From positions 248,001 through 312,000 of the forward strand of contig NZ_OY764901.1 of NCBI RefSeq assembly GCF_963668665.1: a stretch of 64,000 nt of DNA, written 5' to 3'. This stretch comes from an uncultured Anaeromusa sp. (GTDB lineage Bacteria > Bacillota > Negativicutes > Anaeromusales > Anaeromusaceae). Shown here piece by piece: positions 43,949-50,918 of this stretch. Made by a program: the position numbers and the translations under genes. Under the pieces are notes generated by a model, which saw only the letters and a list, made by a program, of their open reading frames with translations, was not told the DNA's origin and searched no databases. Position 1 is the stretch's first letter, and the number at the start of each line of letters is the position of its first letter.

Positions 43949-44371
43949 TTACTGGAGACGTTTGAGCACTTCGTCGGTAACGTCAACGCCGCCTTGGGCT
44001 ACTTCCCGCTTGTACAAAATAACCGTCAATTTCTTTTCTTGAGCAATTTGCTCCAGCGTCTTTTTCAAATCGCTTTCAAACTGTTCGCCAACTTGTTTCT
44101 GCAATTGACGATATTCTCCTGCTAAAGCCTGCTGCTTCTGCTGCGCTTCCGCCTGGTCGCCGCTTTGCTCTTTCTGCATTTTTTCCATAATTTCTTTTTC
44201 TTTGGCGTCCAATTGATCCTGCAAGGTTTTGACTTTAGGACTTTCTTTAACTACTTTCTCCATATCCACAAAACCAACTGTCGGCTGGCTGCTGCAGCCG
44301 CCAACTAAAAGAACTGCAAAGCACAGCGCCAAAACCAGTGCAATCGTACGTTTTTTTTGCATCATGTCCAT
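43949..44371 (-). CDS. OmpH/Skp-family periplasmic lipoprotein
   Basis: About 140 residues. Signal with lipobox LLVGGC (Cys near residue 25), then [20 protein letters not shown], a long charged helical part and [10 protein letters not shown] at the end, as in Skp/OmpH. It would be a membrane-anchored chaperone for outer-membrane proteins. Start is ambiguous among close ATGs at 44371 and 44365 after AGGAG. Confidence 0.82.
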   Translation of the reverse strand: MDMMQKKRTIALVLALCFAVLLVGGCSSQPTVGFVDMEKVVKESPKVKTLQDQLDAKEKEIMEKMQKEQSGDQAEAQQKQQALAGEYRQLQKQVGEQFESDLKKTLEQIAQEKKLTVILYKREVAQGGVDVTDEVLKRLQ

Positions 44372-44409
44372 CATACTCCTCATCACTCTAAAATAGACAG
44401 CATCCGTTC

Positions 44410-45312
44410 TCACGGATGCTGTAATGCTTGTGCTACCCATTCCGTAATATCTACCGCCTGCATGACTGCAATCGGTTTTCTTAAGACAATATCCACACCG
44501 CGCGCACTAGCGATGCGACCAGCCCGATCCTGCACTTCCTCTTCAATGAGGCGTTGCAGCTCTCGCCATTCCAGTTCTTGCTGCTGCAACTTTTCTTCCA
44601 ATTCGCGGATTCGTTCTAGACTCAGATTTTCCGGCGTTATCTTTGATATGCTTGGGGACTCCACTTTCACCACGGGTGTTGGTCTAATAACAGTTTGCTC
44701 TTGCCGAATCGCTTCCCGCAATGGCGCCAGCGCAGCCGCAAAGCGTTGCGCTAGCTCCGCTTCTTTTTGAGCCAGCCGTCGCTGCTGCAATTGCTGCACC
44801 TGCTTCAACTGCAAGCGAAGCGCTTCCGCCTCTTGCGGCTGCAACGATACAATACGCAGCTTTAACTGCAGTGAAACCACTTCCGGATCCAGTTCACGAT
44901 GTACGTCTTCCCCGTACGTCTTCATTTCTTGATCCAGTTCTTTCCGCAGGCTTTTGGCCCGTTCTTGAAGCTGTTGCTGCAAAGCCGCCTCTTGTAATGA
45001 CTGTGTTGCCTGTGGCACAGCCGGCAGGGCCGGCATAGCAAGAGTCTGCACGTCGTGCGCCGCTTGCAACACCAAAGACTGCTTCAGCCACTCCAGCTTC
45101 TGCCTCCCGGCCACCCACGTCGTCTTTTTACTTTGCCATTCCAGATACTTGGGGTGCGCCTTCATTACTTTTTCTTCGTCCAATACCGCCCAAACCGTCG
45201 CCTTTGCTTGTTCGGAAGCCGGTTGGTTTCCGCAGGCGCTCACTGCCACCGCAAGCAGGATTAGAAATACCAATAGAATTCCTCGTTGCTGCCGGCTTTG
45301 TTTGGACATCAT
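44410..45312 (-). CDS. large coiled-coil lipoprotein, OmpH-like
   Basis: 300 residues. Lipobox VSACGN (Cys 27), then VWAVLDEEKVMKAHPKYLEW, close to the OmpH start block, long Gln/Leu-rich coiled coils (about 95-265) and a C-terminal GVDIVLRKPIAVMQAVDITE matching the end of OmpH proteins. It looks like a stretched OmpH/Skp relative with an extra helical insertion. Partner unknown. Confidence 0.65.
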   Translation of the reverse strand: MMSKQSRQQRGILLVFLILLAVAVSACGNQPASEQAKATVWAVLDEEKVMKAHPKYLEWQSKKTTWVAGRQKLEWLKQSLVLQAAHDVQTLAMPALPAVPQATQSLQEAALQQQLQERAKSLRKELDQEMKTYGEDVHRELDPEVVSLQLKLRIVSLQPQEAEALRLQLKQVQQLQQRRLAQKEAELAQRFAAALAPLREAIRQEQTVIRPTPVVKVESPSISKITPENLSLERIRELEEKLQQQELEWRELQRLIEEEVQDRAGRIASARGVDIVLRKPIAVMQAVDITEWVAQALQHP

Positions 45313-45386
45313 TCAGTTCCTCCAGTTGGACTTTTCATAGTAAGGAAGGACCGAGTCGAACAAAGGATCGGCTCGGCCTGTAAGTC

Positions 45387-45854
45387 TTATTTGAATTTTT
45401 TGATAACCTCGTCGGTAATATCTTGTCCACCGTAAACGACATTGCCTTTGTCAATGACAATGGCCAGTCCTTTAGCATCGGCCACAGCCTTAACCGCTGC
45501 GGTCACTTTGTCGTTGACGCTTCCCAAAAGGGAGGCTTTTTTCAATTGCAGCCGTTCTTGGATCTGCATGTAGTAATCTTGCTTTTCTTTGTCGTTCATG
45601 GTAGCCGCTTTGGCGTCAAAATCTTTTTTAGCCAGTGCTACTTCGTCTTCAAAGGACTTTTGCGCTACCGTATAGTCCGGATGCTGCGATACGAGCATAT
45701 CATAATTGACAACTCCTACGCTGCCGGAGCCAGCTGCTGCTGCATGGCTTACGCTGCCGGACTGCGACATCGCAATGCCCACCACGCTGAGTACAAAGAA
45801 GGCTACAATAGCCAGGGAAATCATGCGAATCTGACGTTTTTCTAATTTCATCAT
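45387..45854 (-). CDS. OmpH/Skp-family periplasmic chaperone
   Basis: 155 residues. A hydrophobic segment (ISLAIVAFFVLSVVGIAMSQ) acts as signal or anchor. VGVVNYDMLVSQHPDY, a helical middle and IVIDKGNVVYGGQDITDEVI are typical OmpH. It begins an operon from a strong promoter at 45893-45921, with GAGAGGAG before the ATG. Confidence 0.85.
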   Translation of the reverse strand: MMKLEKRQIRMISLAIVAFFVLSVVGIAMSQSGSVSHAAAAGSGSVGVVNYDMLVSQHPDYTVAQKSFEDEVALAKKDFDAKAATMNDKEKQDYYMQIQERLQLKKASLLGSVNDKVTAAVKAVADAKGLAIVIDKGNVVYGGQDITDEVIKKFK

Positions 45855-45892
45855 TTTTAAGTTTCTCCTCTCTTAGTTGGAACTCATTTTTC

Positions 45893-45921
45893 ATTATACC
45901 AGGGCCTCTGCCGCCTTTCAA
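45893..45921 (-). promoter_or_regulatory. strong sigma-A promoter for the ompH-lpxD operon
   Basis: TTGAAA, 17 bp, TATAAT with an extended TGG immediately before the -10. Start of transcription would be about 33 bases before the OmpH ATG. Confidence 0.85.
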
Positions 45922-45958
45922 GAAAAGAAGATACGGTATACGGGGAAAACGCGGAAAA

Positions 45959-46112
45959 CGTAACACAGAGTAACAGAGTAAGCAGAGGAAAGGCCAGAAG
46001 GGGTACGGGACAATTTAACAGGAGAATCGGCGACGGCGCTGGATGCGCCTAGGGTCGGTGCGCTATGGATGGCATGGCAACCGACATCCATAGAAGGTAC
46101 GTATGAGGGTGG
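45959..46112. repeat. left arms of two repeat families with embedded palindrome (locus 15)
   Basis: CGTAACACAGAGTAACAGAG (45959-46003) is a CAGAGTAACAGAG-type left arm. Then TTTAACAGGAGAATCGG begins an AACAGGAGAATCGG-type arm that is broken by a 58-bp palindromic element (46028-46085), after which GGTACGTATGAGGG resumes the arm. No right arms are seen. Confidence 0.65.
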
Positions 46113-46324
46113 GGATATGTTTTTTGAGCAATGAGATCTTAATGCAGTAACCCCAAAATTCAAGGAGCCCCTGCTTTAACGAACGCTCCGGCAAATAGAG
46201 AAATTTTTTCGTTAGACGCGAAAGAAAACGCAGGCATAGCGGCGCTCTGCCGAAGCTTTCTGACAAAGTCCGACGGAAAAAGAGCCTATTCGCTGGATAC
46301 GTGAGAAAGCTGCGGACTCCTGTC
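46113..46324. other. unexplained non-coding stretch before the OM protein gene end
   Basis: About 210 bases with no repeat arm. A minus-strand frame here (46063-46266) reads SESFGRAPLCLRFLSRLTKK but has no ribosome site and runs into the embedded palindrome. It could be a decayed gene, another dispersed repeat or an RNA. No clear hairpin with T-run was found. Confidence 0.3.
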
Positions 46325-47617
46325 TTAAAAAGTCGCGATTAAACGCAGCCAGCGTTCTTCGTTGGTGAGAACGTATTCGGCGCTTAAGAACTCATGCAGC
46401 CGATAGCGCACTCCCAGCTCGCTGGCGTGCTTATCTTCATACCGCTCCAGGCGCAAGCTCCACGGCCCACCCAATTGCTGACGCATCCAAATAATCTTCT
46501 CACCATCACGAAACTGATACTTTACTCCCGCTTCCGTCTGTGAAGACACTTGCCACCCCAAGCCAGAATACCAGCGATTCTTTACGTCATTGGGGAAAAA
46601 ATCCCCTTCCACAAAAAGCTCGCCTTGCGGCGTCGCTTTCCAGCCGGCATGAAGCCGCACTCGCGTCGCTTCATTTTTCTTACCCATATCCAAATAGCCT
46701 TCGGCAAACATGCGATAATAACGACTTTCCGCATCCAACACCACTTCGGTTACCGGCCCGGCACGCACTTCTACCAAGCGCATTTGCAAGCCCATCTGCT
46801 TCACCCACGAATGGGTAGCCGCCTTCGCCAGCAGTTGATCCGCCAGTGTTTTCTCGTAACGAGCCACAAAGGAGACAGGCAGTTGCAGCCAGCCTTGCCC
46901 TTCCTGCTCCAAGTCTTTTTGCGCGTTATAAAGTAATACGTTGGGCAAGCTGCGCGATCGCAAAGTAACCTTCAATGCTTGAACCAACGGGGCTTGCGGC
47001 GTCATTGTCAGCTTAATCTGTGTCTTTTTGCCAACTGCAACTTCCACTTCCGGCCGAAACTCCGGCAATTGATCAGTAAACCACTCTCTGACTACTGTCC
47101 GAGCTAGACCAGTCCCCCAGTCCGCCGAGTCTACTGGCATACCCAGCAAAACTTCATCTAAGATGTTTTTTAGCGTTTCTAGCTTAGCGTCCAATTCTGC
47201 ACGTCCTTGTGGAGGAAAAGACTTTTCCTCCACAACCAAGGTCGTCTGCTCCACCACATCTCCCCAGGGACTTAAACGCAAAGATATCTGCGTTTCTTCT
47301 CCCACAGAAATGGAAGCCCTTTCCACAGAATATCCTATTAAAATACGGTCAAACACCTCTCGCACCATACGCTCATACACTGCTTGCTTGGGTTCAATCA
47401 CAGTTACCGGCCGCCCCAACAATACCTGCTCCGCCACCGCATTGACACTAGCTTGAATACGCAAAGCCAACTTTCGTGGCAACGGCTGCCCTTTATCATC
47501 GCTGATATTGACGGCTACTTTGGAAATGATGGGCTCCGCAGCCGACGCCGGGAGTGTTCCCAAGCATTGTGCCAATAAGCACATTCCCAAGCACAAGCCC
47601 AGCAGCCAGCGATTCAT
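46325..47617 (-). CDS. unrecognised outer-membrane protein coupled to bamA
   Basis: 430 residues. Signal peptide (LGLCLGMCLLAQCLGTLPASA), then two similar periplasmic blocks: IISKVAVNISDDKGQPLPRK and a later VEVAVGKKTQIKLTMTP following ISVGEETQISLRLSP. Both blocks carry a VLLG[MR]PV element, suggesting an internal duplication. From about residue 295, aromatic strands (YYRMFAEGYLDMGKKNEA, GLGWQVSSQTEAGVKYQF) run to a terminal IATF. A POTRA-like plus barrel layout is an inference. The start overlaps the bamA stop (TAATG). Confidence 0.68.
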   Translation of the reverse strand: MNRWLLGLCLGMCLLAQCLGTLPASAAEPIISKVAVNISDDKGQPLPRKLALRIQASVNAVAEQVLLGRPVTVIEPKQAVYERMVREVFDRILIGYSVERASISVGEETQISLRLSPWGDVVEQTTLVVEEKSFPPQGRAELDAKLETLKNILDEVLLGMPVDSADWGTGLARTVVREWFTDQLPEFRPEVEVAVGKKTQIKLTMTPQAPLVQALKVTLRSRSLPNVLLYNAQKDLEQEGQGWLQLPVSFVARYEKTLADQLLAKAATHSWVKQMGLQMRLVEVRAGPVTEVVLDAESRYYRMFAEGYLDMGKKNEATRVRLHAGWKATPQGELFVEGDFFPNDVKNRWYSGLGWQVSSQTEAGVKYQFRDGEKIIWMRQQLGGPWSLRLERYEDKHASELGVRYRLHEFLSAEYVLTNEERWLRLIATF

Positions 47618-49440
47618 TAGAACTGGCCGCCAAAGCTAAAATGAAATCTGCCGGTTTCATCGCCTTTACCATAATCCAGACGAACCGATCCCAGAGGAGT
47701 GTTCATGCGAACCCCAACGCCAAAGCTTTTTTTCCAAGAGTTCCCCCCGTTGATACCGGACCAAGCGCGACCAGCGTCTCCAAAGACTACGCCATATACT
47801 TTCTTCGCTACGGGGAAACGGTATTCAACCGTTGTCGCCCACATTTTATTCCCCTTGAATTGATCGTCTAAATACCCGCGCAAGGTATCCGCTCCGCCTA
47901 GGGAAAAGCGCTGACTATCCGGCAGCTCTCCGTTGGCCCAGCCTGCCATGCCCCGGAAAGCCAAAACATGATCCCGTCCAACTTTACGATACGTTCTAAG
48001 TTCTGTGTTGTATTTTTTAAATGAGAAATCGCCGCCTAACCCAGCATATTCACCGGAAACAGAAAGCCGTCGTCCTTCTGTCGCGTTAAATATGTTGTCG
48101 CGGTTATCGAATACGCGCTGCAACATAACACTATTGGTTGTCCCATAGTTTCTTTTTAAATAATCACTATTATATTCGGGATCGTAATGGAGTGATCCTG
48201 GAGCCGCCTCATAGTCAACCGGTCCTTCTTCATAACCCATATACTGATCAGTCCGATGCTTCAAGGTAATATAGTTTCGAACAAATTCACCTTGTGGGCG
48301 CCCTAAGGTAATTTCTACCCCTTTGCGCCGCTTATCATACGTAGAGCGCTCTGTATTGGTATTGTCATAGTAATCGGTATACTCGTTGGTCATATCATAC
48401 AATGTAAAACTAAGAGAAGTTTCTTTATCATCTACCCAAGGACGCGTATAACTAAACTCGTAGTTGCGATTTTTCCGATTTGTATTTCTTGCGCCTCTTC
48501 CGCCCAATTCCCAATGCACCTTGACCTTATCACCAGTGCCACGGAAATTGTTATCACCAACTTCTAAAATGCCAATCATACCATCTGTTTTGCTATAGCC
48601 GGCGCCAATAGTAAAGACGCCTGTTTTTTGTTCTACTACATCAATTTCAATAATAACTGCATTGGGTTCACGTCCAGGGTTCAGTTTAAAATTAACATCT
48701 TCAAAAAAGCCTAAGTTATAAATACGCTGCAAACTTCTCTTGGCCAGCTTACTATTAAAGGGCTCGTTTTTCTTCAACTTCATTTCCCGAGTCACTACAT
48801 AACTTTTGGTTTTTTCATTGCCTTTGACAATAATATCTTCTACAACGCCTTCGTTGATACTGACCTTCAATACGCCATCTTTATCCAAGGAGAGATCGCT
48901 GACTTTAGCAAGTATGTATCCTTCTGTTTTATACAGTTCTTCAATAGCTGCCGCATTATCTTGCAATTGTTTCGCATTGAGCACTTTGCCTTCCGGCACG
49001 GTAAGCAACGCACGCAGTTTCTCTGTCGCTATTTTAGTATTGCCAACAATATTGACTTTATTTAGCACCGGATTTTCTCTCAAAACATAAACAACCTGCA
49101 CGCCTTCCGGCGCCTCCACAAAGGTCGCCGTCACATCAGCAAACCAACCGCTTTCATACAATGCTTTCAAGTCGGTTTGGATGGAAACCGACTTCCACGC
49201 ATCGCCCGGCTTTACCTGAATATACGGCAATAGCTCGCTATCCTTAATTACTTGATTGCCATGAATTTTTACGGCGCTAATTGTTCTCCCTGTATAATCC
49301 ACTGGCCCGGCTGGCGTTCCTGCAGTAGAAGCTTCAGGCGCCTCCGGCGCCGCCAATACTACATCGCTGCTCATCATCCAGAATCCGCCTGACAGCCATG
49401 CCGCCAAAAGAACTTTACCGTATTTTTGCTTTTTATTCAT
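47617..49440 (-). CDS. bamA: outer-membrane protein assembly factor BamA
   Basis: 607 residues, shorter than E. coli BamA (810). Signal peptide; three POTRA domains (about 52-120, 124-200, 202-280; KIHGNQVIKDSELLPYI, VNIVGNTKIATEKLRALL, IIVKGNEKTKSYVVTREMK); then a 16-strand type barrel with FSLGGADTLRGYLDDQFKGN, where the RGY belongs to the conserved loop 6 VRGF/Y motif, and end FSFGGQF. Inserts barrel proteins. BamB-E are not present here. Confidence 0.94.
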   Translation of the reverse strand: MNKKQKYGKVLLAAWLSGGFWMMSSDVVLAAPEAPEASTAGTPAGPVDYTGRTISAVKIHGNQVIKDSELLPYIQVKPGDAWKSVSIQTDLKALYESGWFADVTATFVEAPEGVQVVYVLRENPVLNKVNIVGNTKIATEKLRALLTVPEGKVLNAKQLQDNAAAIEELYKTEGYILAKVSDLSLDKDGVLKVSINEGVVEDIIVKGNEKTKSYVVTREMKLKKNEPFNSKLAKRSLQRIYNLGFFEDVNFKLNPGREPNAVIIEIDVVEQKTGVFTIGAGYSKTDGMIGILEVGDNNFRGTGDKVKVHWELGGRGARNTNRKNRNYEFSYTRPWVDDKETSLSFTLYDMTNEYTDYYDNTNTERSTYDKRRKGVEITLGRPQGEFVRNYITLKHRTDQYMGYEEGPVDYEAAPGSLHYDPEYNSDYLKRNYGTTNSVMLQRVFDNRDNIFNATEGRRLSVSGEYAGLGGDFSFKKYNTELRTYRKVGRDHVLAFRGMAGWANGELPDSQRFSLGGADTLRGYLDDQFKGNKMWATTVEYRFPVAKKVYGVVFGDAGRAWSGINGGNSWKKSFGVGVRMNTPLGSVRLDYGKGDETGRFHFSFGGQF

Positions 49441-49458
49441 GAATGTCCCCCTATCTGC

Positions 49459-50022
49459 CTATTGTCCTACGCCACGTAATGCTTTACCAGCCGCCCGCAA
49501 AGCTTTTTGCATCTCTTCGGGTGAAACAGCTTCCGCTTTGACGGCTTGCGAAGATTCCTTAAGTTCCCCTTGTCGATCTGGCTGCAGGCTAACCTCACTC
49601 TGAGAAGTCCTGCTCGAAAGTGAAGGTTCCTCCGCCTTTGTTTCCGCCCCCTGTGCCTCTGCAGCAATCGGTCTAGCCTGTATTGCCACAGCAGGCGCCG
49701 CTATCTGGTTATTTGCAGTAGGAATGGAAATACCAGGCACCGGCTCTACGGGCGTTACATTTTGCTTAGCCCAAAAGATACCTGCGCCAGCTGACAAGGC
49801 CAATAACACGGCAAAAGCCATCGCCATTCTCTGCCAACCCCAGCGCGGCTGCAGCCAAAAAGGAAGTTTTCTGCCTTCACGCACATGCTGCAATTCGGCT
49901 TGCGCTAAAAACAAATTCAACTCCCCTTGCATTTCTTGCCTTTTACCAAAAGACTCTTCCGCTTGATGCAACCACTGCCTAGCGGTTGCCAAACGATGGC
50001 ACAACTGAGTTTTTGATTGCAT
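49459..50022 (-). CDS. single-TM protein next to a sigma factor
   Basis: 187 residues from the ATG at 50022 (AGGTGG upstream). A soluble, helical N-terminus of about 60 residues (LCHRLATARQWLHQAEESFG), one membrane helix (AMAFAVLLALSAGAGIFWA), then an Ala/Glu/Ser-rich likely periplasmic tail. No known family recognised. The layout, cytoplasmic domain, one TM, outer tail, and its place after a sigma factor gene would fit an anti-sigma factor; this is inference only. Confidence 0.6.
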   Translation of the reverse strand: MQSKTQLCHRLATARQWLHQAEESFGKRQEMQGELNLFLAQAELQHVREGRKLPFWLQPRWGWQRMAMAFAVLLALSAGAGIFWAKQNVTPVEPVPGISIPTANNQIAAPAVAIQARPIAAEAQGAETKAEEPSLSSRTSQSEVSLQPDRQGELKESSQAVKAEAVSPEEMQKALRAAGKALRGVGQ

Positions 50023-50187
50023 CTTCTTCCACCTGCCTTTAAATACGACTATACAGTCCCAAAAAAGCAAACTTCTTTCAATTCTTAAAAAGAAGCAAAA
50101 AAACAGGTTAAACAAGCAAAAACAATAGCTAGCATCAAATTAAGCCGCTTATATACTTCTTTTCTTCTTTCTGCTTTTCTTTCCCCT

Positions 50188-50820
50188 TTACCAATGCTGC
50201 ATAAAGCGAGAGAGCATGCCGCGAATCCTGCGTACTCCCTGTTTTTGCAAACGATATACATGAGAAAGAGTAACATTTAATTCTTCCGCTAATTCTTTGG
50301 CTTCGCAGTCCCGCAAAAAAATACCGCTTACCACTTGCTGCTCCTTTGCCGGAAGACGTCCTAGCGCTTGCTGTACTTGTCCCACTAAATAGCGTTGCTC
50401 CACCTGTGTCGCCACCGCCGGACCGGCATCCAACAATTGTTCCGCCAGCGTGGCCCCGTCCGCCTCCAGCCAAGGTAAATCTATGGATGTCACCGTTTGA
50501 CGGCCTTCCTTTTCCAGATAGTTCAACATGCGTCCTCGAATACGGTGCACGGCAAAGAGGCTGAAAGCAACACCTCTTTTTACATCAAAGCGCTCTGCCG
50601 CCTCAATCAACCCTACCGTCCCTTCTTGAATCAAGTCCATTTTTAACTCGGTAGAGACTTGAAATGACATGGCCGTTTTAAAAACCAAAGGTTGGTAGCT
50701 TTCGATTAATAATTTCCGGCTGGCATCGTCGCCTTCTTGCTGCCATTTTTCCCATAAAGCAGCTTCCTCCTCAAAGGACAGAATATGAATTTGCTGCAAT
50801 GCCTCCAGGTACTCCTTCAT
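50188..50820 (-). CDS. RNA polymerase sigma-70 family factor
   Basis: 210 residues. Region 2: YQPLVFKTAMSFQVSTELKM, DLIQEGTVGLIEAAERFD and FSLFAVHRIRGRMLNYL. Region 4: LGRLPAKEQQVVSGIFLRDC and LAEELNVTLSHVYRLQKQGV, a helix-turn-helix. Region 1.1 is absent and region 3 is reduced, as in SigF/FliA/sporulation-type alternative sigma factors. GGAGGGG precedes the ATG. It lies between tamB and bamA. Confidence 0.85.
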   Translation of the reverse strand: MKEYLEALQQIHILSFEEEAALWEKWQQEGDDASRKLLIESYQPLVFKTAMSFQVSTELKMDLIQEGTVGLIEAAERFDVKRGVAFSLFAVHRIRGRMLNYLEKEGRQTVTSIDLPWLEADGATLAEQLLDAGPAVATQVEQRYLVGQVQQALGRLPAKEQQVVSGIFLRDCEAKELAEELNVTLSHVYRLQKQGVRRIRGMLSRFMQHW

Positions 50821-50889
50821 GTCACCCCTCCTCTCGCCGCCAATGCTTCAGGGGAACCGGCAGTTCATGCATTTTTCCATATTTAATAT

Positions 50890-50918
50890 AGTATATCATT
50901 TTTACGTTTTTCTTAAAA
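50890..50918 (-). promoter_or_regulatory. possible promoter before the sigma factor gene
   Basis: TATACT (50890-50895) with TTTTAA 17 bp upstream, in an AT-rich stretch overlapping the tamB stop. Weak -35. Confidence 0.3.

Noticed and set aside
45959..46120. CRISPR array suspected from repeated short motifs
   Set aside because: Units are unequal arms of inverted repeats, not equal direct repeats with unique spacers; no cas genes are present.
46063..46266. 67-codon minus-strand frame (SESFGRAPLCLRFL...)
   Set aside because: No ribosome site, and it runs into the embedded palindrome; kept only as an unexplained stretch.
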